Shown piece after piece: positions 44,320 through 53,697 of a stretch of DNA of 64,000 bases. Source of the stretch: Sphingomonas hankookensis (lineage in GTDB: Bacteria > Pseudomonadota > Alphaproteobacteria > Sphingomonadales > Sphingomonadaceae); contig NZ_CP117025.1 in assembly GCF_028551275.1 (NCBI RefSeq), positions 3,350,001 through 3,414,000 on the forward strand. The letters are read 5' to 3'. The translations under genes were made by a program, and so were the position numbers. Each line of letters opens with the position of its first letter. Position 1 is the stretch's first letter. The notes below the pieces were generated by a model, which was not told the origin of the DNA, made no database searches, and saw only the letters and a program-made list of their open reading frames with translations.

Positions 44320-45624
44320 ATGAATAATGCGCTGGGGTTGCTCAAGCAGCGCCGTTTCCTGCCGCTGTTCGTCACCCAGTTTCTGGGCGCGTTCAACGAC
44401 AACCTCTTCAAGCATGCGATGGTGCTGTTCGCGACATACCAGTTGTTCAAGGACCCGGCGAGCGAACAGAATTTCAACGCACTGGCCACCGGTCTGGCCA
44501 TCCTGCCGTTCGTTTTGCTGTCCGCTCTGTCGGGACAGCTGGCCGACACGCATGACAAGGCGCGGATCATCCGCATCGTGAAGACGGCGGAAATCGGCAT
44601 CATGCTCTATGGCGCGGCCGGCATGCTGATCGCGCGCACCGGCTATGTCACCACCGGCGTGGTGATGATGCTGAGCGCGGTCGTGATGCTCGGCGTCCAT
44701 TCGACCTTTTTCGGGCCGATCAAATACGCGATCCTGCCCCAGCATCTGGAGGATCATCAGGTGCTGGGCGGCACCGGGCTGATCGAGGCGGCAACCTATC
44801 TGTCGGTGCTGACCGGCACGATCGTCGCCGGCTGGATCAGCGTCGAATGGGCGGCCGGGCTGGTGGTCGTCGTGGCGATCATCGGCTGGTTTACCGGGCG
44901 GCTCGTGCCCCCGGCGCCGCGCAGCGGGCCGGAACTGGTCATCAACTTCAATCCCTTCACCTCGTCCTGGCACCTGATCGCGGCGACGATGCATATCCGC
45001 CGGCTGTTCCTCGCCATCGTCGCGATCAGCTTCTTCTGGACGATCGGGTCGGTGCTGATCGTGATCTTCCCGGTGCTGGTGAAGAATGTGCTGACCGCCG
45101 ACCAGCAGGTCGCCTCGCTCACCATCGCGATCTTCTCGATCGGGGTCGCGATCGGGTCGGTCATCATCAATGCGTTGCTGAAAGGACAGATTTCGGCGCG
45201 CTATTCGCCCGCATCGGTCATCGCGATGGCGCTGTGCGTACTGGCCTTCGCGTTCGAGGCGAAGGCCTGGGTCCCGGCGCCCGACGGCACGCTTTATGGC
45301 GTGATCGACTTCGCCACCCATCCGCAATCGCTGCTGCTGCTCGCCACGCTGGCGCTGATCGCGATCTTCGGCGGCATGTTCGTGGTCCCGCTCTACGCGT
45401 TCCTGACGACGACGGTGACCAAGGACCAGACCGCGCGGACGGTGGCGGCGAACAACGTCGTCAACTGCGCCTCGATGACGATCGGCGCGGTCAGCGTGAT
45501 CCTGCTGACCAAGGCCGGCCTCGGCCCGACCGACATGCTGCTGATCGTCGCCGCCATGTGCCTCGGCTCGGCATGGCTCGCATGGCGGCTGCACAAGGCG
45601 TGCGACGACGGCTGCCCGGCCTGA
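44320..45624 (+). CDS. MFS transporter, lysophospholipid transporter LplT-like
   Basis: 434-residue transporter with about twelve membrane segments. The start LLKQRRFLPLFVTQFLGAFNDNLFKHAMVLF with the FNDN motif and the loop FGPIKYAILPQHL are signatures of the LplT branch, which flips lysophospholipids inward for re-acylation. In many proteobacteria this protein is fused to, or followed by, the acyltransferase; here it is stand-alone. pgsA, on the opposite strand, is also phospholipid-related. Its substrate is inferred from homology. Confidence 0.8.
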   Translation: MNNALGLLKQRRFLPLFVTQFLGAFNDNLFKHAMVLFATYQLFKDPASEQNFNALATGLAILPFVLLSALSGQLADTHDKARIIRIVKTAEIGIMLYGAAGMLIARTGYVTTGVVMMLSAVVMLGVHSTFFGPIKYAILPQHLEDHQVLGGTGLIEAATYLSVLTGTIVAGWISVEWAAGLVVVVAIIGWFTGRLVPPAPRSGPELVINFNPFTSSWHLIAATMHIRRLFLAIVAISFFWTIGSVLIVIFPVLVKNVLTADQQVASLTIAIFSIGVAIGSVIINALLKGQISARYSPASVIAMALCVLAFAFEAKAWVPAPDGTLYGVIDFATHPQSLLLLATLALIAIFGGMFVVPLYAFLTTTVTKDQTARTVAANNVVNCASMTIGAVSVILLTKAGLGPTDMLLIVAAMCLGSAWLAWRLHKACDDGCPA

Positions 45625-45630
45625 AGGCAC

Positions 45631-45713
45631 CGTCACCCCAGCGAAAGCTGGGGTCGCAAGTGGCTCCTGCTGCGCGCTACCATGGCGAGATCCCGGCCTT
45701 CGCTGGGATGACG
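45631..45713. repeat. Intergenic inverted repeat, family B
   Basis: CGTCACCCCAGCGAAAGCTG at the left and CGGCCTTCGCTGGGATGACG at the right pair imperfectly across a 40-base centre, between the LplT-like gene and the convergent small membrane protein. Confidence 0.75.
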
Positions 45714-45733
45714 TCGAGTTCGGTCGACCCGCC

Positions 45734-45889
45734 CTACAGAAAGAACGTGTAGAAGCAGATGAAGAAGGCAGTGAAGCTGACCGTGAACAGCTTCAGGTCG
45801 CTGTCCTCGCTGCGCACCGGAACGCTGGCCATACGCGGCAGCGTGGCGCGGAACGGGTGGCGGCGGCGGGGTGCGTGCGGCGTCATCAT
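45734..45889 (-). CDS. Small membrane protein, 51 residues
   Basis: A short gene with ATG 45889 (or ATG 45886) and stop at 45734. The N-terminal half is basic and Pro/Arg-rich (HAPRRRHPFRATLP); the middle VRSEDSDLKLFTVSFTAFF leads into an aromatic hydrophobic tail ICFYTFFL, long enough for one membrane helix. The acidic SEDSDLKLF just before the helix looks like a conserved topology signal. The family is not recognised. Codon use is like that of its neighbours. Upstream 45890-45960 is AT-richer and could hold its promoter. Confidence 0.6.
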   Translation of the reverse strand: MMTPHAPRRRHPFRATLPRMASVPVRSEDSDLKLFTVSFTAFFICFYTFFL

Positions 45890-45967
45890 GGCCGCGTTAA
45901 CGCATTATTTACCTTTTTGTCGCCTGCCGCATTTTCGGGCAGCCGTCCGATTACGGGACGGACGCCC

Positions 45968-46708
45968 TCAACCCGCCGATACCGCGCGGTCGAGGTGCAG
46001 ATAGGCCGGGGTGAAGGACGCGACCCCGCATAGTGCGTCGAGGTCGAGGATCGTCAGCGTCCGCCCGCCCCAGGCGATCAACCCGTCGCGGCGCAATTCC
46101 TGCACCATGCGATTGACGTGCACCGGGGTCAGGCCCGTCGCCTCCGCCAGATCGGCCTGGGTCAGCGGAAATTCGCAGGCGCGGCCCATGCACCGCCCGC
46201 TCGTCCGCAACCGGAAATAGACTTCGCAGAACAGCAGCGCGATGCGTTCGCGCGCGCTGCGCAGGCCGAGGCTGGCGATCCATTCGCGCTGCGTGCCCAT
46301 CGCCACATGGTTGTTCCACCACAGCGCGCGGGCGATCGTGGCGCTTTCCCGCCCTAGCGCGGCGAGCGCATCGGGCGCGACCTCCGCCACGGTCATCGTC
46401 GTGATCGTGCCGACCGCATGATCGGACCGCGCCACCGCCTGCGGATAGGGATCGATCAGGTCGCCCGGCAGCAGCAGCGACAGCAGCTGGCGCCGCCCGT
46501 CGGACAGCTGGCGATAGCGGCACGCCCAGCCGTCGAGCACGACATGCACGAATCGCGGCACTTCCCCTTCCGCCACCACGTCGCGACGCGGGGCGATGAC
46601 CCGCTGCCGCTGGTCGAGCAGGGCATCGATCGCCGTCCGGTCGGCATCGGTCAGTTCGGAAAATGCGTGCAGTCGCGATCGGTACCGCAGATCATGGCCC
46701 CCAGTCAT
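45968..46708 (-). CDS. Crp/Fnr-family transcriptional regulator
   Basis: 246 residues: an N-terminal cyclic-nucleotide-binding-type beta-roll (about 20-145, with VVAEGEVPRFVHVVLDGWACRYR and SLLLPGDLIDPY) and a C-terminal winged helix (FPLTQADLAEATGLTPVHVNRMVQELRRDGLI). There is no Fnr-type N-terminal cysteine cluster, so an oxygen-sensing [4Fe-4S] is unlikely. The effector is unknown. A 15-base palindrome lies upstream. Confidence 0.87.
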   Translation of the reverse strand: MTGGHDLRYRSRLHAFSELTDADRTAIDALLDQRQRVIAPRRDVVAEGEVPRFVHVVLDGWACRYRQLSDGRRQLLSLLLPGDLIDPYPQAVARSDHAVGTITTMTVAEVAPDALAALGRESATIARALWWNNHVAMGTQREWIASLGLRSARERIALLFCEVYFRLRTSGRCMGRACEFPLTQADLAEATGLTPVHVNRMVQELRRDGLIAWGGRTLTILDLDALCGVASFTPAYLHLDRAVSAG

Positions 46709-46760
46709 AGGGCCGTTCAGCTAGCCGCTATCGCGACCGCGCACGATATACTGGTATAAT

Positions 46761-46775
46761 CGCGAACGGTTCGCG
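46761..46775. promoter_or_regulatory. 15-base palindrome upstream of the Crp/Fnr gene
   Basis: CGCGAACGGTTCGCG, with 7-base arms around one central base, 52 bases before the regulator's start. The symmetry suggests an operator, perhaps autoregulatory. Confidence 0.4.
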
Positions 46776-46816
46776 TGTTTTTTGTAATATGGCCGAAACG
46801 ATTATACGACGGCCAA

Positions 46817-46843
46817 CAAAAAACCCCGCATCGCTGCGGGGTT
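46817..46843 (-). terminator. Rho-independent terminator of tRNA-Ala
   Basis: On the minus strand the stem AACCCCGCA / TGCGGGGTT with loop GCGA is followed by a T-run, 10 bases after the tRNA 3' end. Confidence 0.88.
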
Positions 46844-46853
46844 CTTGGAAAAA

Positions 46854-46929
46854 TGGTGGAGCCGAGGGGGATCGAACCCCTGACCTCTGCAATGCCATTG
46901 CAGCGCTCTCCCAGCTGAGCTACGGCCCC
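46854..46929 (-). tRNA. tRNA-Ala (anticodon GGC)
   Basis: The minus strand folds as a 76-base tRNA with encoded CCA: acceptor GGGGCCG pairs with CGGCTCC (one G-U pair), D-arm AGCTCAGCTGGGAGAGC, anticodon stem-loop CTGCA-ATGGCAT-TGCAG, and T-loop GGTTCGATCC. Anticodon GGC reads alanine codons. Confidence 0.96.
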
Positions 46930-47046
46930 GTCCATTTTGTCGGGGCCACTGCTGGTGGGCAGCCCCGCTTCCCCGTTGGGGAGGAGCGCCCTCTATGCGG
47001 AGGGCGCCGGTTTGGCAAGCGGCTTTTGTTGCCGCCCGCCAAAAAA

Positions 47047-47370
47047 TCAACGCTCGGCGTCGTTGTCCTCGTCGGACGTGTCGACGCCCAGGTCGTCGTC
47101 GCCGCCCAGATCGACATCGTCGTCCGCCGACGGCTCGTCGTCGCCCTCGATGTCCAGATCGGCGTCCAGATCCGTATCCTTCTCGCCATCCTTGTCGCCG
47201 CCGACCTTGACCTGCTCGAACGGCAGCGGCTGCTTCGACTTCAGGATCGGTTCGGGCGTCCAGTGCACGCCGCAATTGATGCAGGTGACGGGATCGTCAT
47301 TGCCCAGGTCGTAGAAGCGCGTCGCGCATTTCGGACAGGTACGCTTCGTACCCCATTCCGGCTTCACCAT
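47047..47370 (-). CDS. FYDLN-acid domain protein (TIGR02300 family)
   Basis: 107 residues. The N-terminus KPEWGTKRTCPKCATRFYDLGNDDPVTCINCG has four cysteines forming a zinc ribbon and the name-giving FYDLN. The C-terminal half is strongly acidic (Asp/Glu runs from about residue 60). Found in alphaproteobacteria; the function is unknown. ATG 47370 is chosen because the family starts MVKPEWGTKR; the longer frame crosses the aroA promoter. Confidence 0.88.
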   Translation of the reverse strand: MVKPEWGTKRTCPKCATRFYDLGNDDPVTCINCGVHWTPEPILKSKQPLPFEQVKVGGDKDGEKDTDLDADLDIEGDDEPSADDDVDLGGDDDLGVDTSDEDNDAER

Positions 47371-47469
47371 GTGTAGCCAAACCTTTCGGTATCGTGGAAG
47401 AACGGGGCACATACCCCGGATGGGGCCGCGCCTTGCCATAGCGGGCACGCGCTGTCAAAGCCGCCGGTC

Positions 47470-48801
47470 ATGCACGACGCCACCCCCACCCCGCTTTCCG
47501 TCGCCGCCAGCGGCCCGCTGACCGGCACCGCCCCCGTTCCCGGCGACAAGTCGATCAGCCACCGGTCGCTGATGCTTTCCGCGCTCGCCGTCGGCACCAG
47601 CCGCGTGACCGGTTTGCTGGAGGGCGAGGACGTGCTCGCCACCGCCGCCGCGATGCGCGCGATGGGTGCCGTGATCGAACGCGGCGACGACGGGGTGTGG
47701 ACCATCGATGGCGTCGGCGTCGGCGGGCTGCTGCAACCCGCGACCGCCTTGGAAATGGGCAATTCGGGCACCTCGACCCGGCTGCTGATGGGTCTGGTAT
47801 CGAGCCACGCCATCACCGCGACCTTCACCGGCGACGCCTCGCTCAGCAAGCGCCCGATGAGCCGCGTGATCGAACCACTCAGCCAGATGGGCGCCGAGTT
47901 CACCGCCAGCCCCGGGGGCCGCCTGCCGCTGATGCTGCGCGGGATCGTGCCCGCCGTGCCGATCGACTATACGCTGCCGGTCGCCTCGGCGCAGGTGAAG
48001 TCGGCGATCCTGCTCGCCGGCCTCAACACGCCGGGCATCACCCGCGTCGTCGAACCGGTCCCGACCCGCGACCATAGCGAGCGGATGCTGACCGGCTTCG
48101 GCGCGAAGCTGACCGTCGAGGAAACCCCCGCAGGCCGCGTCATGGAACTGCACGGCGAAGCGGAATTGCAGCCGCAGACGATCACCGTCCCTGGCGACCC
48201 GTCCTCCGCCGCCTTCCCGGTCGTCGCCGCGCTGCTGGTGCCGGGCAGCCATGTCACGATCACCAATGTCGGCCTGAACCCGACCCGCGCCGCGCTGTTC
48301 GACGTGCTGCGCGCGATGGGCGGCGACATCACCTTCGAGAATCGCCGCGAGGTCGGTGGCGAGCCGGTCGCCGACCTGGTCGTCCGCGCCTCGACGCTGA
48401 CCGGCATCGATGTCGACCCGGCGGTCGCCCCGGCGATGATCGACGAATTCCCGGTCCTGTTCGTCGCCGCCGCGCTCGCCAAGGGACGCACCGTCACGCG
48501 TGGCCTCGAAGAGCTGCGCGTCAAGGAAAGCGACCGCATCACGACCATGGCCGAAGGACTGCGCGCGATCGGCGCGCGGGTCGAGGAGACCGAGGACGGC
48601 CTGATCATCGACGGCACCGGCGGCGACCTGTTGCCCGGCGGCGGAACGGTCGAGGCAAAGCTCGACCACCGCATCGCGATGAGCTTCGTCGTCGCCGGCC
48701 TCGTCTCGCGCGCGCCGGTCACCATCGACGACATGGCACCCGTGGCGACCAGCTTCCCGACCTTCACCACGCTGCTGCGTGGCCTCGGCGCATCGCTGTG
48801 A
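47470..48801 (+). CDS. aroA: 3-phosphoshikimate 1-carboxyvinyltransferase (EPSP synthase), class II-like
   Basis: 443-residue shikimate-pathway enzyme. Blocks: [71 protein letters not shown], and [20 protein letters not shown]. The middle blocks resemble the Agrobacterium CP4-type class II enzymes rather than the E. coli class I form. It overlaps cmk by 4 bases (GTGA). Confidence 0.95.
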   Translation: MHDATPTPLSVAASGPLTGTAPVPGDKSISHRSLMLSALAVGTSRVTGLLEGEDVLATAAAMRAMGAVIERGDDGVWTIDGVGVGGLLQPATALEMGNSGTSTRLLMGLVSSHAITATFTGDASLSKRPMSRVIEPLSQMGAEFTASPGGRLPLMLRGIVPAVPIDYTLPVASAQVKSAILLAGLNTPGITRVVEPVPTRDHSERMLTGFGAKLTVEETPAGRVMELHGEAELQPQTITVPGDPSSAAFPVVAALLVPGSHVTITNVGLNPTRAALFDVLRAMGGDITFENRREVGGEPVADLVVRASTLTGIDVDPAVAPAMIDEFPVLFVAAALAKGRTVTRGLEELRVKESDRITTMAEGLRAIGARVEETEDGLIIDGTGGDLLPGGGTVEAKLDHRIAMSFVVAGLVSRAPVTIDDMAPVATSFPTFTTLLRGLGASL

Positions 48802-49421
48802 TCATCGCGGTCGATGGCCCGGCGGCATCGGGCAAGGGCACCATCGCGCGGGCGCTGGCACGGCATTACGGCCTGCCGCATCTCGACACCGGCCTGCTCT
48901 ATCGCGCAGTCGCGACCCGCGTGCTGCGCGACGGCATGGACCCGACGCGTGAGGCGGATTGCGTCGCCGCCTGCGACTTTTCCGACACGCTGCTCGACGA
49001 CCCGTGGCTGCGCACCGACGAGGCCGGACAGACCGCCTCGATCGTGTCCGCCCATCCGCTGGTGCGCTCGGCGCTGCTGCGCCGCCAGCGCAAGTTCGCG
49101 CAGCAACCGGGCGGCGCGGTGCTCGACGGACGCGACATCGGCACGGTCATCGCCCCCGACGCCGATGCGAAGCTGTTCGTAAAGGCGACCCCGGCGATCC
49201 GCGCCCGCCGCCGCCACACCGAACTGGCGAAGGCGGGGTCGAGCGTCACCTACGACCGCGTCCTCGCCGACATCCGCGCCCGCGACGAACGCGATTCGAG
49301 CCGATCGACCGCGCCGCTGGTCATGGCCGCCGACGCCGCGCCGCTCGACACCAGCACCCTGTCGATCGAAGTCGCGGTCGAACGCGCCATCGCGCTCGTC
49401 GAGGCACAGCGGGGCAAGTAA
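48798..49421 (+). CDS. cmk: Cytidylate kinase
   Basis: 207-residue (d)CMP kinase. The P-loop is [31 protein letters not shown] and [21 protein letters not shown] are family blocks. It starts with GTG 48798 inside the aroA stop. In many relatives rpsA follows; here an inverted repeat and nadC follow instead. Confidence 0.94.
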   Translation: MIIAVDGPAASGKGTIARALARHYGLPHLDTGLLYRAVATRVLRDGMDPTREADCVAACDFSDTLLDDPWLRTDEAGQTASIVSAHPLVRSALLRRQRKFAQQPGGAVLDGRDIGTVIAPDADAKLFVKATPAIRARRRHTELAKAGSSVTYDRVLADIRARDERDSSRSTAPLVMAADAAPLDTSTLSIEVAVERAIALVEAQRGK

Positions 49422-49443
49422 GCTGCAACCTTCACCCCCGGAC

Positions 49444-49524
49444 CGTACCCCCGCGCAGGAGGGGGTCCAGGGTAACGGAAGGGCAGCGCGTGTGGCCCTG
49501 GACCCCCGCCTGCGCGGGGGTACG
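49444..49524. repeat. Intergenic inverted repeat, family C
   Basis: CGTACCCCCGCGCAGGAGGG at the left and CCCCGCCTGCGCGGGGGTAC at the right form a hairpin after cmk. The remaining gap to 49794 holds a dyad ATGGCAG-CCAC-CTGCCAT (49590-49607) and a direct repeat GTGAACTT near 49690-49710, but no gene. Confidence 0.8.
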
Positions 49525-49794
49525 AGGAATTGGCTAGAGGTAGACCCAACTGCCCGCAGACGGGGTTAGGAACGTCACCCCTTTCCTACATGGCAGCCAC
49601 CTGCCATCGTCGGCGGGTCACCCCTTAACACCCGCCGCCTGCACGTCTCTACCGACCACCGCCACACCCACCGCGCAAACGCGCCACTAGTGTGAACTTA
49701 GTGAACTTTGACCCGCGAACCGCTCGCAAAAGGCCCTGTCACCGCCCGCCGCCCGCCTCTATACCGCCCCCTCCCCCAGCCCGGACCCCGCCCC

Positions 49795-50637
49795 ATGATC
49801 CCCGGTTTCGACCTCCCCGCCTTCGTCGCCGCGACCCTTGCCGAGGATATGGGCGAGGCGGGCGACATCACCGCCGCCGCGGTCATCCCGGCGGATGCCG
49901 TGTTCACCGGCGTCATGGACAGCCGCGACGCGATCACCGTCGCGGGGCTGGACATCGCCGCCGCCTTCTTCCGCCATCTCGATCCCGGCGCGACCATCGA
50001 ACCGCTGGTCGCCGATGGCGATGCCGTGCCGGCCGGGACCGCGCTGATGCGGCTGCGCGGCAATGCGCGGGCGCTGCTGACCGCCGAACGCTCGGCGCTC
50101 AACACCGTCCAGCATCTCTCGGGCATCGCCACGCTGACCGCGACCTATGTCGCCGCGATCGCCGGCACCGGCGTGACCCTGCTCGACACGCGCAAGACCA
50201 TTCCCGGCCTGCGCAGTCTCGAGAAATATGCGACCCGCATGGGCGGCGCGACCAACCACCGCATGGGGCTATGGGATGCGGCGATGATCAAGGACAATCA
50301 CGTCGCGGTCGCCGGGTCCGTCGGCGAAGCGACCGCCCGTGCCAAGGCGGCCGGCATCGACCGGATCATCGTCGAGGTCGATTCGATCAGCCAGATCGAA
50401 CCCGCCCTTGCGGCAGGCGCGACGCATCTGCTGCTCGACAACATGGCCCCGCCGATCCTGCGCACCGCCGTCGCGCTGATCGCCGGGCGCGTGCCCGCGG
50501 AGGCATCGGGCGGCGTCCGGCTCGACACCATCCGCGCCATCGCCAAAACCGGCGTCACCTACATCAGCGTCGGCCGCCTGACCCAGTCGGCCCCGGCGGC
50601 CGATATCGGGCTGGATTTCACCCTCGACGCCGCATAA
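49795..50637 (+). CDS. nadC: Nicotinate-nucleotide pyrophosphorylase (carboxylating)
   Basis: 280-residue quinolinate phosphoribosyltransferase of NAD synthesis. Family blocks: LAEDMGEAGDITAAAV, AERSALNTVQHLSGIATLT, LLDTRKTIPGLRSLEKYA, AMIKDNHVAVAG, VEVDSISQIEPAL and ISVGRLTQSAPAADIGLDF. ATG 49795 is preferred; the frame is open to 49708 without family sequence. Confidence 0.95.
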   Translation: MIPGFDLPAFVAATLAEDMGEAGDITAAAVIPADAVFTGVMDSRDAITVAGLDIAAAFFRHLDPGATIEPLVADGDAVPAGTALMRLRGNARALLTAERSALNTVQHLSGIATLTATYVAAIAGTGVTLLDTRKTIPGLRSLEKYATRMGGATNHRMGLWDAAMIKDNHVAVAGSVGEATARAKAAGIDRIIVEVDSISQIEPALAAGATHLLLDNMAPPILRTAVALIAGRVPAEASGGVRLDTIRAIAKTGVTYISVGRLTQSAPAADIGLDFTLDAA

Positions 50638-50667
50638 CCAGCTTCGGCTGTTTCAGGGGGAGCCTTC

Positions 50668-51099
50668 ATGCGTCCGTCTTCGATCGTCCGGTTCGACCGG
50701 CTCTATCTCGCCTCGATCGCCGTCGGGCTGATCGGCAACATCCTCGAATGGCCGCTGACCATGGCGCGGCTGGCGGAAAATCCCGACACGGCGGCGCTCG
50801 GGTCGACCGCGGCGGTCGCGGCCGGCGGCATGATCGCCATCGGTGTCGTCATCGCGCTGCTGCTGTGGTTCTTCATCGCCCGGCGCGGCAGCAATGTCGC
50901 CAAATGGATCCTCGTCGTCTTCACCGTCTTCGCGATCGGCAGCCTGGTGCTGGGCTTCACGACCGGCGCGGTGATCCTCGACGCCGGCGGCATCGTCCGC
51001 CTCGTCGCGGTCGCGTTGCAGACGGCGGCGGTCGCCTTCCTGTTCCGCCCCGACGCCGCCGCGTGGTTCGCACCCGCCATCGTCGACGAGGATATCTGA
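50668..51099 (+). CDS. Four-helix membrane protein of unknown function
   Basis: 143 residues with four hydrophobic segments (about 10-28, 48-70, 79-98, 106-125) and a basic loop FIARRGSNVAKW. The shape recalls small uncharacterised inner-membrane proteins of sphingomonads. The ATG follows a GGGGGAG ribosome site; its stop overlaps the RNase T2 start. Confidence 0.7.
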   Translation: MRPSSIVRFDRLYLASIAVGLIGNILEWPLTMARLAENPDTAALGSTAAVAAGGMIAIGVVIALLLWFFIARRGSNVAKWILVVFTVFAIGSLVLGFTTGAVILDAGGIVRLVAVALQTAAVAFLFRPDAAAWFAPAIVDEDI

Positions 51100-51815
51100 T
51101 GCGTCTGGCCCTCACCCTCCTTGCCCTGCTCGCCCCCGTCACGGCACAGGCGCAGACGCTGCAATGTTCGGTGCCGGCGCAGATCGAACGCCCGCGCCCC
51201 GACCTGCCGACGCCGCAACAGCCGCGCCGCGTCCTCCCGATCGGCAGCTATACGCTCGCCATCACCTGGAGCCCCGAATATTGCCGCACCCGCCGCGACG
51301 ATGCGCGGAACAGCTTCCAGTGCGGCGGCGCCAACCGCTTCGGGTTCACACTGCATGGCCTGTGGCCCGATGGCGAGGGCAAGGACTGGCCGCAATATTG
51401 CACTACCACCCCGATCCTGCCCGAATCGGTCATCGCCAGGAATCTGTGCGTCACCCCCTCGGCCCAGCTGCTCCAGCATGAATATGCCAAGCACGGCACG
51501 TGCATGGGCGTATCGCCCGCCGCCTATTTCGACGAATCGCGCACCCTGTTCCAGCGGCTGCGCTTCCCCGACATGATGGCCCTGTCGCGCCGGCCGAACC
51601 TGACCGCCGGACAGATCGCCAGCGCAATCGCCCGGCGCAATCCCGGCATGACCGCGCAGTCGATGCGGATCACCACCAACAAGCGCGGCTGGCTGGACGA
51701 AGTGTGGCTCTGCCTCGACAAGCGCCGCCGCTATACCGCCTGCCCCGCGCATCAGGGCGGCGTGACCCCCAACACCCGCGTCAAGATCTGGCGCGGCGGG
51801 CGTCAGGCGGGATAG
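51099..51815 (+). CDS. Secreted RNase T2-family ribonuclease
   Basis: 238 residues with signal peptide MRLALTLLALLAPVTAQA. The two catalytic segments are intact: FTLHGLWPDG with His86, and HEYAKHGTC with His127, Glu128 and His132. Disulfide-type cysteines are spread as in bacterial RNase I. It degrades periplasmic RNA. Overlaps the membrane protein gene by one base. Confidence 0.92.
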   Translation: MRLALTLLALLAPVTAQAQTLQCSVPAQIERPRPDLPTPQQPRRVLPIGSYTLAITWSPEYCRTRRDDARNSFQCGGANRFGFTLHGLWPDGEGKDWPQYCTTTPILPESVIARNLCVTPSAQLLQHEYAKHGTCMGVSPAAYFDESRTLFQRLRFPDMMALSRRPNLTAGQIASAIARRNPGMTAQSMRITTNKRGWLDEVWLCLDKRRRYTACPAHQGGVTPNTRVKIWRGGRQAG

Positions 51816-51861
51816 TTTTGCCGGACGTGCCGACGGCACGTCCGGCGCCGCCTTGAACTAC

Positions 51862-52287
51862 CTACCCCTCGACCGTCACCGTGGCGGGATGGTGGCGGTC
51901 GAGATGCTTGCGGATGATCCGCAGGTTCCGGGTGTTCGACCGGAAGAAGAAGTCCGGCACCGCCCCGACGATCGGGATCAGCCCCAGCGCCCAGTCGGTC
52001 CCGACATTGCCCGCCATCCGCGCCATCTGCCACTTCGACATGCCCAGGTTGCGGGCCTCCCACAGCATGTAGCTGCCCATCGCCGCACCGATGAAGCTGC
52101 CGACCACGGGGATGAAGTTCAGCAGGAAGTCGAGCCCGACCGGATGGTTCGTGCCGGGAATGGTCATCGACCGTTCCATCAGCCGCTCGATCGCCACCAC
52201 GCGGCGGCGCACGGCGTCGGGGTTCTTGTCGAGATGCCCGGCAATCTGTTCGAACAGTTCGGGCGAGATACGGGTCGGCTTTGCCAT
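51862..52287 (-). CDS. DUF4112 domain-containing membrane protein
   Basis: 141 residues. The conserved core NHPVGLDFLLNFIPVVGSFIGAAMGSYMLWEARNLG ... GTDWALGLIPIVGAVPDFFFRSNTRNLRII marks the DUF4112 family: two hairpin-like hydrophobic segments and a basic C-terminus. The function is unknown. It follows the lipoprotein gene by 5 bases on the same strand. Confidence 0.87.
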   Translation of the reverse strand: MAKPTRISPELFEQIAGHLDKNPDAVRRRVVAIERLMERSMTIPGTNHPVGLDFLLNFIPVVGSFIGAAMGSYMLWEARNLGMSKWQMARMAGNVGTDWALGLIPIVGAVPDFFFRSNTRNLRIIRKHLDRHHPATVTVEG

Positions 52288-52292
52288 GGACC

Positions 52293-53684
52293 CTAATTGG
52301 TGTCGCCGCGCAGATGGTTCAACGGATGCACCGCGCGCGCATTGGTCTGGAACGCGCGCAGCCGCGGCGCGACCAGCGCCCAGCGCCACGGCCGCGCAAC
52401 CGGCACGAACGCTACGTCCGCTGCCATCGCCGCATCCGCCGCCGCCAGCCGCTGCGCGCGTTCGGGCAGGTTGTCGGCGTCGCGCGCCGCCGCGATCAGC
52501 GTCATCGCGTCCATCGAACAGGTGCGGCACGCCGTCGCCAGATACCATCGCGCGCTGTCATAGGGTGCGACCCGGTCGACCAGCCGCAGATCGGCCGGCG
52601 CGGTCATCGCCACCCGCTCGCCCGAGATCCCGATGCGCGACAGCGCGACCGCGACCCGCCCCCACAGCAAAGTGGCGCCCGGCCCCCTGGGCAGGGCGAC
52701 GCGCAGCCGCACCGGCTGGCCATAGGCGGTCACCTGCGCCCGCGCCGTCGCCCAGCGTTGCTCCTCGGTCAGGTTGCGCCATGCCGGCAGCGCCGGGTCC
52801 GCCGCCGAATCGAGCCGTTCGGGCAGCAGCGTATCCGCCTGCCCCCAGCCTGCATCGATCGCGCCGGGCAGGTTCGCACTCTGCACCGCCATCGCCACCG
52901 CCGCCCGGCCGAGCGCGCTCGACAGGAACCCGTCGCGCGCGACAAAGGCAAAGCCGAACAGCCCGCGTGCCGGATCGACCCGCACGTCCGCCGGCCGGGG
53001 ACTGGCGGCGGCGACCAGCGGCCAGTCGGCAAAGTCTCCGCCCAGCACCAGGTCGCTGCGCTTGCTCGCAAAGCGCGCCACCGCCAGCGCCGCCCGCGCA
53101 CCGCGCAGCCGGACTTCGTCGGCGGCGACCGTCGCCGGCCCTTCCGGATCGGCCGGCGCGCGCAGCCGGATGCCCTCGCCCCGCAACCGGCGCAGCGGGC
53201 CGGTGCCTTGCGGCCCGCGAATTACCGCCAGTTCGGGCTGGGCCAGCAGCGTCAGCAATTCGGTATTAGGGCGCTTCAACCGCACCTCGATCACCTGCGG
53301 CGTCATCGCCACGATCTCGTCGATCGACCGCAGGAACGGGGTCAGCCGATGTCCCGCCTCGACCCCCACCGCGCGGCGCAGCGCCACCACGACCTGTTCG
53401 GCGGTGACCGGACGCCCGTCGCTCCAGGTCGCATCGCCCAGCCGAAAGATGTAGCTGCGCCCGTCATCGACCATGTTCCAGCGCTCGGCCAGCCCCGGCT
53501 CGACCTGCCCCGCGGCATCGAAACGCACCAGCCCCTGCGCCAGCGCGCTGCGCAACAGCACGCGCTCGGCATCGCCCTTCACGCCGTCCTCGATCGCATC
53601 GACCACCACCGGCCGCTCGTCGTTCCCGCCATCGCAAGCGCCGAGCGCGAACAGCAGGGGAGCGAGGATCAGGATGCGCGCCAT
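52293..53684 (-). CDS. Solute-binding lipoprotein, SBP_bac_5 (peptide/opine) family
   Basis: 463-residue periplasmic binding protein. The lipoprotein signal MARILILAPLLFALGAC places the anchor cysteine at 17. The extended domain has the family layout LRSALAQGLVRFDAAGQVEPGLAERWNMVDDGRSYIFRLGDATWSDGRPVTAEQVVVALRR. No ABC permease or ATPase is adjacent, so it may be an orphan. It begins 13 bases beyond the displaced tRNA-Leu 3' end, so before the island inserted it probably followed the tRNA gene directly. Confidence 0.83.
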   Translation of the reverse strand: MARILILAPLLFALGACDGGNDERPVVVDAIEDGVKGDAERVLLRSALAQGLVRFDAAGQVEPGLAERWNMVDDGRSYIFRLGDATWSDGRPVTAEQVVVALRRAVGVEAGHRLTPFLRSIDEIVAMTPQVIEVRLKRPNTELLTLLAQPELAVIRGPQGTGPLRRLRGEGIRLRAPADPEGPATVAADEVRLRGARAALAVARFASKRSDLVLGGDFADWPLVAAASPRPADVRVDPARGLFGFAFVARDGFLSSALGRAAVAMAVQSANLPGAIDAGWGQADTLLPERLDSAADPALPAWRNLTEEQRWATARAQVTAYGQPVRLRVALPRGPGATLLWGRVAVALSRIGISGERVAMTAPADLRLVDRVAPYDSARWYLATACRTCSMDAMTLIAAARDADNLPERAQRLAAADAAMAADVAFVPVARPWRWALVAPRLRAFQTNARAVHPLNHLRGDTN

Positions 53685-53697
53685 GCCACCTCCATGC

